Of a stretch of DNA of 64,000 bases, positions 26,116-35,136 are shown in pieces. The notes beneath the pieces were generated by a model. That model did no database searches and was not told the origin of the DNA. It saw only the letters and a list, made by a program, of their open reading frames with translations. Numbering within the stretch: the first letter of the stretch is position 1; each line of letters begins with the position of its first letter. Source of the DNA: CAIWHR01 sp963813415 (lineage in GTDB: Bacteria; Pseudomonadota; Gammaproteobacteria; Burkholderiales; Casimicrobiaceae). The position numbers and the translations under genes are program-made. Where the stretch lies: assembly GCA_963813415.1 (NCBI GenBank), contig CAWEYW010000006.1, positions 105,535 through 169,534 on the forward strand. The letters are read 5' to 3'.

Positions 26116-26746
26116 CTGCCATGGCGGCCCAAGATGGCGCGGGTCGCCTACGGCACGACTGTGCGCACGAAGCTCGCAACCTCTGTTAGACCCTCAAGCG
26201 GAGGTGATGATGCGAAGCCCGCTACAGATCGACACACGCCTCGAGAAACCGCAGGATCGCCATGGACCAGGAAGAGGACATCAGGAGCGCGCCATGCGTC
26301 CACGATCGTCAGCATCGGGCCTTCTTACCAATGGCGCCGTTTCTCAATCGCGCTCGCATGTGCCGTGCCGCCTACTGCTCGTCCATCTCCGCGCAGCGCT
26401 AGAGTCCTGAGACGCCAGTTAAAGTGCAAAGACCAGCATTTCATCAAACAGTCATCGTCAGATCATCTCTTGCCCACCGGGAGTGTCCTAACCGGAATTC
26501 GACTTGACGGACAATGTCCGATCAAGTCGATGCGCCTCCGATGCAAAGACCGAGATCGACACTCCCCCGTTATTGGGTGCAGCGCTGCGAACGCGTGCAA
26601 GCTCGAAACCGGCCGTTCGACCCGGGCTCGTCAACTGGCGCTATCGGCCAGAAGCGGACATCGCTCCAGGTGCAAATCCACGGCGAATGGAGCAAGCTAT
26701 CCAGCCCAGGTTGACTACCACGTTCATATAACGTCGGGAGAACCCT
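26116..26746. other. Gene-poor stretch with a 32-bp palindrome
   Basis: No convincing gene in 631 bp; the open frames have no coherent amino-acid pattern. At 26499-26530 there is a near-perfect palindrome: CGACTTGACGGACA pairs with TGTCCG-A-TCAAGTCG with a single bulged A. At 26645-26660 the motif GGCCAGAAGCGGAC occurs, also found at 33462-33475. Confidence 0.45.
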
Positions 26747-27871
26747 ATGGATTGCTGTGGACACGCCCCTCGCAAGCTCACGCGCCGACAGTGGATGTGT
26801 GGCACTGCGCTCGCTTCTGTTGGCGTTATGCTCGCCGGTGGTCTATCTCCTCGTGGTTCAACTGCCGCAGCGCAGACAGCCGAAACAACCTCCGCAGCCC
26901 TCGACGTCCTTCGAAAGTCTATTTCCATCGACGTCCACACCCATGGGGGGACAACGGGAATCACGTCGAAGGCGCCGCCGAACGGCGATCTCGCGAAGGG
27001 TATGCGAGCGGGATCACTGGCGGTGGCGTGTCTCGCTGACGTACCGGACGGACCCATTCTCGGCAGGAATCCAGCTGGCGCCCTTGCTGCAGTGCGTACG
27101 CCAGTGTCGGGTCAGCTCTACAAGCACCATCTCGAGCGTCTCGCCTGGATGGACGAGATGGTCACCAATCATGGTCTGCGCCGCGCGTTATCGGCGGCCG
27201 ATCTCGAGGCGGCGCATGCAGCGGGACAGCCGTCGATCGTCGGCGATATAGAAGGACTCGACTTTCTCGAAACCAAGCTCGAGCGGCTTGAGGAGGCCCA
27301 TCAGCGCGGCGTTAGGCACCTTCAGCTCGTGCACTACGCACCCAACGATATCGGCGACTTTCAGACTGGGGCGGTCACACATCGCGGGCTAACGCCGTTT
27401 GGTGCGGATGTGATTCGCGCTTGCGATCGCCTGGGATTCGTCTGCGATGTTGCGCACGCGACCGAGGACACGGTGAAGCAGGCGGTCAAAGTCGCCACCA
27501 AGCCTCTTCTGCTGTCACATACCGCTCTATCCGGGTCACGGGCCATGGGATCCACCACAGCCCTCGCTGGCCGGCAGATCAGCCCAGACCACGCGCGGGC
27601 CATCGCCGAGACCGGCGGCTCGGTCGGCATCTGGCACTTCTTTCCAAGCCTCGACAAGTACGTCGACGGCCTGAAAGAGATGGCAGAGGTGGTGGGGGTC
27701 GATCATGTCTGCGTTGGCACCGACCAGCAGGTTGCGCCTGGGAGCGTGCAGGACTATGCGCAATGGGTTCAGCTTGTCGCGGCGATGCTCCGCGGCGGCT
27801 TCAGCCCTGAAGAGGTCGGGAAGATCGCCGGCGGTAACTATCTCGGGATATTTCGCGCTGCAGTCGGTTGA
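26747..27871 (+). CDS. Membrane dipeptidase (peptidase M19) family protein, exported
   Basis: A 374-residue protein. Residues 9-40 hold a twin-arginine-like signal (KLTRRQWMCG followed by a hydrophobic run LASVGVMLAGGL), pointing to Tat export. The M19 pattern is seen in ISIDVHTHGG, IVGDIEGLDFLE, LLLSHTALSGSR, ISPDHARAIAETGGSVGIWHF and VVGVDHVCVGTDQQ. Compared with classic dipeptidases, HxD is HTH and the second His (usually in DHPRN) is not evident, so metal binding may differ. A GGGAGAA site precedes ATG 26747. No operon partner; it lies in the accessory zone. Confidence 0.82.
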   Translation: MDCCGHAPRKLTRRQWMCGTALASVGVMLAGGLSPRGSTAAAQTAETTSAALDVLRKSISIDVHTHGGTTGITSKAPPNGDLAKGMRAGSLAVACLADVPDGPILGRNPAGALAAVRTPVSGQLYKHHLERLAWMDEMVTNHGLRRALSAADLEAAHAAGQPSIVGDIEGLDFLETKLERLEEAHQRGVRHLQLVHYAPNDIGDFQTGAVTHRGLTPFGADVIRACDRLGFVCDVAHATEDTVKQAVKVATKPLLLSHTALSGSRAMGSTTALAGRQISPDHARAIAETGGSVGIWHFFPSLDKYVDGLKEMAEVVGVDHVCVGTDQQVAPGSVQDYAQWVQLVAAMLRGGFSPEEVGKIAGGNYLGIFRAAVG

Positions 27872-28130
27872 CCTTTCATCTCGCTCTACAAACAGTAGTT
27901 CGGCATCATTGCTAAGTGGCTTGTCGCCTCGTGGGTGCCAAACAACGTCCGCTATCACGCAGGCCGAATGACCGCTCCGGGTCGGATACGTCAACGGGCC
28001 GTCGGGATTCGGTGCGGTCGAGAGTTGCCGCTGGGCCTCCGTCGCGATCGGCCAGAACCAATCACTCAACGGCGAAGCCACGCTGGGTGGCGTAGTATGG
28101 TTAGAATTGAACTCATAAACTGAAGTCGGC

Positions 28131-28578
28131 GGAGGCAAAATTGAAATGCCCTAAATGCAATTCGGACCTGATGCCAACAATTCGGCACAAGATCGAGGTC
28201 AACTATTGTCAATCCTGTAAAGGGATGTGGCTGGAGTCTCAGGAGCTTGAGCAACTGGAAGATGAGGTCTTTGACTTCGGCGAACATGCGAAGGGAACCC
28301 TGGTCTTCAGTTCTACGCCCACAACCGCCAAATGCCCCGAGTGTAACGCTCTCCTCAAGAGATTCAGGTACAGACTCTACGATCTAGAAATGGAGTTTTG
28401 CGAGAATCAACACGGGTATTGGCTGGATGATGACGAAGATACAAAAGTCTTAGAATTGATGAAAAACGAGGAATCAGATTTGCAAAGAAAACTGCTCACC
28501 GAAGACAAGTGGGCTGCAACGCTAAAGCATATGCGCTCTAGTTCGTTTCTCAGTAAAGTACGAGAGCTGTTTCACTAA
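28131..28578 (+). CDS. Double zinc-ribbon (zf-TFIIB) protein
   Basis: A 145-residue protein read from TTG 28141; the GGAGG ribosome site at 28131-28135 is included in the span and is spaced 5 nt from the start. The first zinc ribbon is KCPKCNSDLMP...YCQSCKGMWLESQELEQLE. The second is KCPECNALLKR...FCENQHGYWLDDDE. Both match the TFIIB-type zinc-ribbon family (CPxC...CxxCxGxWL). The C-terminal part is charged and helical. The gene is visibly AT-richer than its surroundings, with codons such as AAA, GAA and TTG, which suggests recent transfer. Function is unknown. Confidence 0.82.
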
Positions 28579-28841
28579 GGGCGTGCACGAGAATACGTTC
28601 CAATATGTAATGGAATTCGAACGCCTTAGATCGGGACAACGGTTGTCGCTAAGTCTCGATTTGATGGACGGCCCCAAGTCGGCCGCTAGCTGACGACTGC
28701 TCGGGGTCGAACTGCGACCGTCGGAGATCAGGCGGCTCGCCGCCAAGAGCGACGGCAGGTGCAACTCCTGCTTGAGTGCCGCGCCGCTGACTTAGAGCGG
28801 ACGCCGCGGCATGCGATGAACGTTTACAGTGATGAAACGCG

Positions 28842-29525
28842 CTATGACTGGTCGCGCGCTTGCATTGCTCCCGATTTCAGGACGCGAACCCCGGGCTTTG
28901 CGTCGAGCATGGCCGCGAGCAGCGCGGACGCAACGGCGCGGGCCGGGATCGGCTGCATCCGCTTAGGCACGATCCAACCGAACGGGCCCAGCAGTTGTGC
29001 CGCCCATATCTCGCCGGTGCGCGTCGGTTGTCCCAAGGCGGCTCGGTCACCCAGCAGCAATGATGGCTGCGCGATCACGACCGATTGGTAGCCGAGTTGC
29101 GCGATGGCGGCCTGCATGTCACCTTTCACGCGGTTGTAAAAGACGCGCGACGTTGCATCGGCGCCCAACGCCGACACGACGGCCAACCGTGTCGCCCCCG
29201 CAGCCCTCGCGGCCCGTGCGGTATTCACTACGAAGTCAAAATCGACTTGGCGAAAGGCGGCTTCGGAGCCGGCAACCTTAATCGTGGTGCCGAGCGCGAT
29301 GAATACGTCATCAACTGTCGGGAACGCTGCGGGCAGTCGAGCGAAGTCGACTTGGTGAAGCTTCAGCGTTGCACTGGCCGTGATGTCCGACGCCGCGCGG
29401 CGCAGTAGGACATGCACGCGGTGATAATGATTGTCGGCCAGCAGCATGCGCAACAGCTCGCGACCGATGAGGCCGGTGGCGCCAGCGAGAAGGGCAATGC
29501 GCGGGGCCGCAACCACGTCATCCAT
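28842..29525 (-). CDS. NAD(P)-binding epimerase/oxidoreductase (HTATIP2-like)
   Basis: A 227-residue Rossmann protein. It begins with the dinucleotide motif LLAGATGLIGREL and has HQVDFARLP, DDVFIALGTTIKVAGSEAAFRQVDFDFVVN and LAVVSALGADATSRVFYNRVKGDMQ, where Y-N-R-V-K takes the place of YxxxK. The later QPSLLLGDR matches atypical SDR proteins close to HTATIP2. It is a probable NADPH-binding sensor or reductase of unknown substrate. Start ATG 29525; no strong ribosome site. The IS5-type element lies about 110 bp upstream. Confidence 0.85.
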   Translation of the reverse strand: MDDVVAAPRIALLAGATGLIGRELLRMLLADNHYHRVHVLLRRAASDITASATLKLHQVDFARLPAAFPTVDDVFIALGTTIKVAGSEAAFRQVDFDFVVNTARAARAAGATRLAVVSALGADATSRVFYNRVKGDMQAAIAQLGYQSVVIAQPSLLLGDRAALGQPTRTGEIWAAQLLGPFGWIVPKRMQPIPARAVASALLAAMLDAKPGVRVLKSGAMQARDQS

Positions 29526-29632
29526 GTGATCACTTTACCCGCGTCATAGGGGCGCGGATTGGGCGCGTGAGGGATGCCCCCAGGAGGCGACCGTTATCGC
29601 ACGACCAGGCCCCTGCTACTCGATTCGTTCGG

Positions 29633-29636
29633 TTAG
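29633..29636. repeat. Left target-site duplication TTAG of the IS
   Basis: TTAG flanks the left IS end and recurs at 30972-30975. It fits the YTAR target preference known for the IS5 group. Confidence 0.8.
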
Positions 29637-30971
29637 CAGGCTGTTGAAAATGGGCCAAAGAATGGCGCAAGTCGTGTCATCGAATGAGTCGCAAGCTCGG
29701 TCCGCCGCGGAGTTCGCGGTTTGCGCCCGTCGCGCAGTGCGCGCTTTGGCTCGCGACCCCCTTCTCGCGCAGTCATGTTGCCGCTCCCGCAGGCACCGCC
29801 ACCGGTATTCGGGCAAGGCGCACCAAGTTGCTGGCAGTCATGGTGAGCTTGAACTGCTGATCGACGCGCCGCAGTCCGCGAAACACCGTTTGCCGGAGGC
29901 GGCCGATGGTCTTGCCCCAACCGAAATGCTCCTCGATGCGTTTGCGGATGATCTGGCTGATGCGGTAACTCGGATGCCGGGTGGTACGCCCGTCGATCGC
30001 GCTGCCGCCGCGACGCGTATCGTTGGCAGCGACGTGGGGGGTGACCTTGCGCTCGCGACAGCCGGCTACGAAATCGGTGGTGTCGTAGGCCTTGTCGGCG
30101 CCGATGCTACGGCGACCGGTCGTGGCTGGCATCGCGTCGAGCATGGCCAATGCCGCGTGGCGTTCGCCAAAGCCATCAGCATGGGAGACAACGGCGCTGA
30201 CCACCAAGCCGTTGCGGTTCTCCATCAGCGCATGGCCTTGGTAGCAGAGCAGCGCTGCCGTGTTATGGCTCTTGCGATAGTTCCTGGCGTCCGGATCGGT
30301 CGTGCTGGCGTGGGTGTCATTGCTGCGCGGCTGCCCCTTCCAGTCCGCTTGCGCATTGCGTCCGCCACCACCCGGCCGCTGATCGTCGCTGCCGTCCTTC
30401 GGCCGATAGCTCTTCTGGCTCGCCCACGCCTGAATCAGCGTGCCGTCGACCGAGAAGTGCTCCTTGGACAGCAGCCCACGACTGTCGGCCAAGCGCAGCA
30501 CCTCGGCAAAAAAGCCCTCCACCACCTGGTGCGCCAACAAACGGTCTCGATTCTTCGAGAACGTCGAGTGATCCCAGATCGGATCATCGAGCGCCACCCC
30601 GACGAACCAGCGGAACAACAGGTTGTAGCGCAGCTGCTCGCACAGTTGCCGCTCGCTGCGGATCGAGTAGAACACTTGCAGCAGCAGGGCGCGAATCAGC
30701 TTCTCCGGCGCAATCGAGTCGCGGCCGCTATCGGCATAGATCTCGTCGAACCGGGTGTTCATCGCCGCCAACGCGTCGTTCACCAGCACGCGGATCGCCC
30801 GCAGCGGATGATCGGCCGGCACAAAGTCGTCCAGTTTCGCCACGGTGAACAGGCTCTCTTGCATCGCATCGGGACCGCGCATCGCTCGAACCTCGAAGGA
30901 GAAGGCGTGAGAACTTCTACCAGAACGATAGCCGCAATTGCCCCTTTTGCAAGCCGAATTTCAACAGCCTG
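29637..30971 (-). mobile_element. Complete IS5-superfamily insertion sequence (1335 bp)
   Basis: Both ends carry the same 13-bp terminal inverted repeat CAGGCTGTTGAAA (29637-29649; complement at 30959-30971). The element is flanked by TTAG direct repeats. It encodes one intact transposase on the minus strand. Intact ends, target duplication and open reading frame suggest a recent insertion that may still be active. After the 13-bp core the two ends diverge. Confidence 0.92.
29773..30882 (-). CDS. IS5-family transposase
   Basis: A 369-residue DDE transposase. The N-terminal domain starts MQESLFTVAKLDDFVPADHP, with the usual SERQLCEQLRYNLLFRWFVG helix-turn-helix region and DHSTFSKNRDRL. The DDE triad is visible as VDGTLIQAW (D), GADKAYDTTD (D) and RKRIEEHFGW (E). 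The region between has the typical charged linker (SYRPKDGSDDQRPGGGG). The true start may be the internal ATG at 30864 (MQESLF). The frame is intact. The C-terminal FKLTMTASNLVRLAR is also typical. Confidence 0.95.
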   Translation of the reverse strand: MRGPDAMQESLFTVAKLDDFVPADHPLRAIRVLVNDALAAMNTRFDEIYADSGRDSIAPEKLIRALLLQVFYSIRSERQLCEQLRYNLLFRWFVGVALDDPIWDHSTFSKNRDRLLAHQVVEGFFAEVLRLADSRGLLSKEHFSVDGTLIQAWASQKSYRPKDGSDDQRPGGGGRNAQADWKGQPRSNDTHASTTDPDARNYRKSHNTAALLCYQGHALMENRNGLVVSAVVSHADGFGERHAALAMLDAMPATTGRRSIGADKAYDTTDFVAGCRERKVTPHVAANDTRRGGSAIDGRTTRHPSYRISQIIRKRIEEHFGWGKTIGRLRQTVFRGLRRVDQQFKLTMTASNLVRLARIPVAVPAGAAT

Positions 30972-30975
30972 TTAG

Positions 30976-31360
30976 ACAGTCATCCATGCCGCAAACGGCC
31001 GCTTCGAGTCGACCCGGAGAATCTTGTATGGCTCAACGCGGCCTTAGCGCATCGCGCTCAATACCACTCGGTGATCAGTGCTTGTTGGTCAGGGCGTACG
31101 GTCGGACGCTTTCTCTCCACACACCCCGCGCCTCACCCCACGGCGCCGTCTGCAGGTAGAACCACTGGCGCCGCGCAAACGCGACCCTGCCGCGGCGGGG
31201 CCGTGTTTGCTGCTACTAAATTAGCCACGATTCATTGCCGCTGCTGAGTCCGAGTCCTGCTAGCCTGAGGTCGAGAAGTGCCAGGACGGCTGAAGCGCGC
31301 GCTGGCGCGGTGAGTACCGCGCTTCGGGCGGCCCATATACTCCACCGGTGCCAAAGTGCC
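30976..31360. other. Gene-poor stretch right of the IS
   Basis: 385 bp with no convincing coding frame, promoter or structured RNA. It may hold the disrupted right part of whatever locus the IS entered, but no homology could be recognised. Confidence 0.4.
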
Positions 31361-31867
31361 TCAAGGATTGCCCAAGTAGTCGCGCTTGCCGATCTCGATG
31401 CCGTTGTGGCGCAGGATGTTGTAGGCAGTGGTGACATGGAAATAGAAATTCGGCAGTGCATGGCCGAGCAGGAATTGCATGCCTTTGTAGCGGGTTTCCT
31501 TTTCGCCGCGTTTGACCAGGATTTCTTTGTCTTCGGTGCCGTCGATCTGCTCCGGCGTCACGGTCTGGATGAAGGCGATGGTTTTGGCGATGCGCGCCTT
31601 CAGGTCGGACAGAGTCTTCTCGTTGTCCTCGTACACCGGGATCTCCACCCCGGCCAGGCGCGCCACCACGCCTTTGGCTGTATCGCAGGCGATCTGAACT
31701 TGCGACTTCATGGGCAGCATGTCAGGGAACAGGCGATAGGTAGTCAGCGTAACAGTGTCGAGTTTCTTGGTGTCGACGTGGGCCTGCGCCTTGTCAAGGA
31801 TGTTTGACAGGTTGCCGAGGATGTTGACGAATCGCGGAACGCTCGCCTGATACATGGAAATGTTCAT
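31361..31867 (-). CDS. DUF1993 family protein
   Basis: A 168-residue helical protein. It begins MNISMYQASVPRFVNILGNLSNILDKAQAH and contains RLFPDMLPMKSQVQIACDTAKG and NFYFHVTTAYNILRHNGIEIGKRDYLG, the standard DUF1993 landmarks. The fold resembles DinB-like four-helix bundles; the function is unknown. An AAGGAA site precedes ATG 31867. It is a single gene. Confidence 0.93.
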   Translation of the reverse strand: MNISMYQASVPRFVNILGNLSNILDKAQAHVDTKKLDTVTLTTYRLFPDMLPMKSQVQIACDTAKGVVARLAGVEIPVYEDNEKTLSDLKARIAKTIAFIQTVTPEQIDGTEDKEILVKRGEKETRYKGMQFLLGHALPNFYFHVTTAYNILRHNGIEIGKRDYLGNP

Positions 31868-32287
31868 GGGAATTCCTTGGTGGGAACAGGGGACAACGGC
31901 AACCCCATTCTAGCCGCAGCCGAAATGATAGGCACGATCGGACCCAAGCGATCGGCAGCGTCTGGGTCCGACGGTCGCTGACCGGCCAGTTGCGGACGGT
32001 CACCCATTCCCGGTAAGCGGCATTCAACAGTGCCTCTGGCCTGCTTCGCTCGCTTTATGCAGGGCGATCGCTGGCGAATCCGACGTCGTGCTCACGATGA
32101 TCGGAGAACTCGAGCGCCTGCGTGCTGCACGCTGCGGACTGGAACACCCAATTGCCCAGTAACCGTTGGCCTCATAACGAGCACCTCGGCTCAATACAAG
32201 GTGCTGGGCGCTGCGCGAGTCGCGCGCCGCAACCGAAAATGTTAGAACACGCACTGGTACCGACGGCATGTTCGATCAACGGCGACT
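31868..32287. other. Gene-poor stretch
   Basis: 420 bp without a supported gene. Around 31977-32000 it has GACCGGCCAGTTGCGGACG, similar to the GGCCAGAAGCGGAC motif seen twice elsewhere in the accessory zone. The frames look decayed. Confidence 0.4.
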
Positions 32288-33082
32288 TCAGCCACATTGG
32301 CCAACGATTGCCTTCAGTCTCACCGGGTCAAGCAGCTTCACCCCGCGACCTTGCACTTGGAGCAGGCCCTCTCCCTGCAAGCGCGAGAAGAGGCGGCTCA
32401 CGGTCTCCAGTTTCAGCCCGAGATAGCTGCCGATCTCCTCGCGCGTCATGCGCAGTACAAATTCACTGGATGAATACCCGCGCTCACGATAGCGTTCGGC
32501 CAAGTTCAGCAGGAACATAACGAGACGCTCCTCTGCGCGCATGCTTCCGAGTCCGAGCATCGCGCGCTGCGCGTTCATCACCTCGTGCGATAGAAGCTGA
32601 TGGAGGCAGTGCTGCAGCGTGGGAACGCGCCGTGCAAGGTCCTCGATATCCAGTATTGCCAAGGCGCAGACTTCGGTATCTTCGAGCGCCACTGCCGTGG
32701 CGCCGTGGCACTCGGTGCCAATGCCATCGAACCCGATCATGTCGCCTGCGATGTGGTAGCCCGTGACTTGCTCCCGGCCGTCATCGGCGAGCACGCTCGT
32801 CTTCAGGGACCCTAACCGAATCGTGAATAGCGCGCGAGAGCGCCCCCCAGCGCGATACAGCGGTTCATTTCTTCTGAGTTTGGTCCGATGCGCGATTAGG
32901 GGATCGAGCAGATGCGCCTCCGCGTCAGTGAGTCCGAGCGGGAAGCAAAGCCCGCGCTTGCGGCATGTCTGGCGTCGGATGGTGTGATCGCGGGCGGCGA
33001 TGTCTGGCGGCAATTCCACCATCTCCGCGAGTCTCGGTATCGTGAACGCTGACCTCACTCGTTGTGCCTTGACTGCTTGCAT
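32288..33082 (-). CDS. Crp/Fnr-family regulator, FNR-like with three cluster cysteines
   Basis: A 264-residue regulator starting at ATG 33082 after a GAGGT site. The cyclic-nucleotide-binding fold spans about residues 60-170, followed by the dimer helix and a winged helix (MTREEIGSYLGLKLETVSRL) with the E-x-x-SR recognition pattern of FNR. Cysteines at 40, 46 and 139 match E. coli FNR Cys23, Cys29 and Cys122 in spacing (6 and 93 residues). The position of Cys20 is Arg37. Cluster binding may therefore be altered or may use another ligand such as Cys125. Target genes are unknown; it stands alone. Confidence 0.88.
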   Translation of the reverse strand: MQAVKAQRVRSAFTIPRLAEMVELPPDIAARDHTIRRQTCRKRGLCFPLGLTDAEAHLLDPLIAHRTKLRRNEPLYRAGGRSRALFTIRLGSLKTSVLADDGREQVTGYHIAGDMIGFDGIGTECHGATAVALEDTEVCALAILDIEDLARRVPTLQHCLHQLLSHEVMNAQRAMLGLGSMRAEERLVMFLLNLAERYRERGYSSSEFVLRMTREEIGSYLGLKLETVSRLFSRLQGEGLLQVQGRGVKLLDPVRLKAIVGQCG

Positions 33083-33510
33083 GGAATACCTCATCGGCCA
33101 CGAAGGAGTCGGACCTTGCCACTGCGGCATGCTCCAGCGCGACCGCGGCGCGCGCGTGAGTTACGCGAGAACTAAGTGCTTCACCGTGTATAGCTGGCCC
33201 CAAAAGGCCGGTCGGTGCGGTATCGCACATAAGACTCTCTGACGTGCACTTCGCCCAGGTCGAAAATTGTGGAGTACCGGCAAAATGCGTGCGGCGCAAG
33301 GCGTCTGCGCACCCTTTCGAGCACCCGGCGATTCGAACGACTGCTTCGGGAGTTTGTCGATCGCTGTTCAGGGTCGAGCCCGGGCATTCGGCCCGACAGA
33401 TCGAACGGCAGCTCTGCGCTGTTCACCTGAAGTTATTTGTTGGTAGTCGTCGGACGAGTACCGGCCAGAAGCGGACCTAATCGACCGTCCGCTATACGGC
33501 TACCTGCTGG
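33083..33510. other. Gene-poor stretch between FNR-like gene and PIN-like gene
   Basis: About 430 bp. The promoter of the FNR-like gene should lie at its left part but no consensus is clear. GGCCAGAAGCGGAC occurs at 33462-33475. No coding frame is convincing. Confidence 0.4.
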
Positions 33511-33978
33511 CTAGAACTCCCAGCCTTCGCTCTCCATGAAGCCCTCGAGGTCCAGACACGGGATACCGAAGTGCTTGCAGATATTCGGCACCTTGACGGC
33601 GTTCGGCTTGGAATGCTCTGCGGTCACAACAGTGCCGCCGATCGCGAAGGCGCGAGCCACGACGAAGGCGTCGGCGTTGCGGCCGCCCTTATAGAGCTTC
33701 TGCTTCTCGATGTTAGATTGGAAGTGCGTCACGGCGTAGATCTTTGCCACAAAGGCACCCTCCTTTCCATCCGGCGTGACGAAGAGCTTGGGATTGGCCT
33801 TAGCCCACTCAAGATCGGCACCAGGCGATCCGTCGCCAAGCTCGTGGAAGACCTCACGGGTCGACGTGATCTTACCGTTGGCGACGAGCTGGTCGAACTC
33901 CTTCCAAAGCGACACGAAGCGTTTGCGGTAGTAGTTCTTGTGCAGATTGGAGATCACCCCGGTATCTAGGACATACAT
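33511..33978 (-). CDS. PIN-like DUF4411 protein (candidate RNase toxin)
   Basis: A 155-residue protein. It starts MYVLDTGVISNLHKNYYRKRF, with the first PIN-like acidic residue (Asp5), then STREVFHELGDG with an acidic centre, GGRNADAFVVARAFAIGGTVVTAE with another Asp, and NICKHFGIPCLDLEGFM. This matches DUF4411, a PIN-like group usually placed next to ImmA/IrrE-Xre proteins. PIN proteins are metal-dependent RNases and often toxins. The ATG overlaps the stop of the peptidase gene by 1 nt (TGATG), so it is coupled. Toxicity is inferred, not shown. Confidence 0.85.
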   Translation of the reverse strand: MYVLDTGVISNLHKNYYRKRFVSLWKEFDQLVANGKITSTREVFHELGDGSPGADLEWAKANPKLFVTPDGKEGAFVAKIYAVTHFQSNIEKQKLYKGGRNADAFVVARAFAIGGTVVTAEHSKPNAVKVPNICKHFGIPCLDLEGFMESEGWEF

Positions 33979-35135
33979 CAGAGCCCTCCCCCCGCAAACT
34001 TCTCTGCGAAGGTCGGCAGACTCTTGGGCTTCATGTTCAGGTACTCGGCGAGCTGCCTTAGGTCAAAGCGCTGCTGGTAGTACTTGGTGAAAGCGAGGTC
34101 GATGTAGCGCTGCCCCAGGTAGGCGTGTTGGCTGTTGTAGTAATTGCCCGATGACTCCTTGTTGTCGGGCTTCTTCATCTGCGCCGTCCACTCTTTGGCC
34201 GCCGCGACGTACTCGTCAGCAGCTATCAGGCCACGGTCGAGAAACTTCCGGTAGATCACTTCACGACTGACGTTGAAGTGGTCGGCGAGCTGGCTCGCCG
34301 CAAGCCGGCCGATCTTCATGCCCTTGAGCATCATGTCGAGCAGGTCGTCCGGCACTAGGACGCGCGCAGCCAGGCCGTTGCAGATGACTTCGATCCTCTG
34401 TTCCGCGTCGCCCAGGTGCTTGATGAACGGATCGTCGAGAAGGTCGACACCGCTCGTATGAAAGAGCAAGTGTCCCAGCTCATGGAAGAGCGTGAAGATC
34501 TGGCGCGACTTCGCCGAACTATTGTTGATATAGATGACGGGGAACTCGTCGTCGTACAGGCAGAACCCGAAGTAGTGGGGCGCGCGGAAGGCGTCCTTGA
34601 ATACGAAGATTCCGGCCTTCGTGACGAAGACCTCACGCCATTTTTCCAAGGCCTCATCGATGTTCTTCCATCCGGCCTGCTCGTCGACGCTCACCCCGAG
34701 ATACTTGCGCACATCGACGGCGATCTTGTCGAGCGACGTGTTGAGCGTCACCTCGAGATCGCGCGTGATAAGGCGGTCCGAGGGGTTCTTGCCGTCATTC
34801 AGCTCAGCCAGGTTGAGCTGCATCGCCTGGCCCTGACGCAGGAAAAAGCGCACCCTGCGGGGGATGGCGGCAAAGTCTTCCGCCGTGAGCGTGCGGAACG
34901 ATTTTTCGAGTGGTGGAACCTTGGGCGGCTTCGGGAAGAAAAAGACGGCCACCGGCACCTTGAAGCGTTGAGCCATGTCTTCGACCTGGACATAGCTCGG
35001 CAGCGCCTCGCCTGCTTCCCATGCAACGATCTTCTTGAAGTGACGCTTTGCGTCTTCGAGCGAGTAGCCTGACCGTTCGCGCGCCCACTGCACGACAGCG
35101 GGGGTGATCGGCAGGCCTTCTTTCACCTGTGCCAT
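33978..35135 (-). CDS. ImmA/IrrE-type metallopeptidase with N-terminal Xre domain
   Basis: A 385-residue protein. Residues 10-65 form a Cro/C1-type helix-turn-helix region (TPAVVQWARERSGYSLEDAKR... IVAWEAGEALPSY... MAQRFKVPVAVFFF). The peptidase part has HELGH at 218-222 and the downstream Glu in RIEVICNGLAARVLVP (Glu249), the typical ImmA/IrrE (COG2856) zinc site. The C-terminal third (YNSQHAYLGQRYIDLAFTKYYQQRF) is shared by DUF4411-linked members. The role is probably control of the PIN-like partner or stress-triggered release of repression. It begins 1 nt after the upstream stop. Confidence 0.9.
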   Translation of the reverse strand: MAQVKEGLPITPAVVQWARERSGYSLEDAKRHFKKIVAWEAGEALPSYVQVEDMAQRFKVPVAVFFFPKPPKVPPLEKSFRTLTAEDFAAIPRRVRFFLRQGQAMQLNLAELNDGKNPSDRLITRDLEVTLNTSLDKIAVDVRKYLGVSVDEQAGWKNIDEALEKWREVFVTKAGIFVFKDAFRAPHYFGFCLYDDEFPVIYINNSSAKSRQIFTLFHELGHLLFHTSGVDLLDDPFIKHLGDAEQRIEVICNGLAARVLVPDDLLDMMLKGMKIGRLAASQLADHFNVSREVIYRKFLDRGLIAADEYVAAAKEWTAQMKKPDNKESSGNYYNSQHAYLGQRYIDLAFTKYYQQRFDLRQLAEYLNMKPKSLPTFAEKFAGGGL

Positions 35136-35136
35136 G

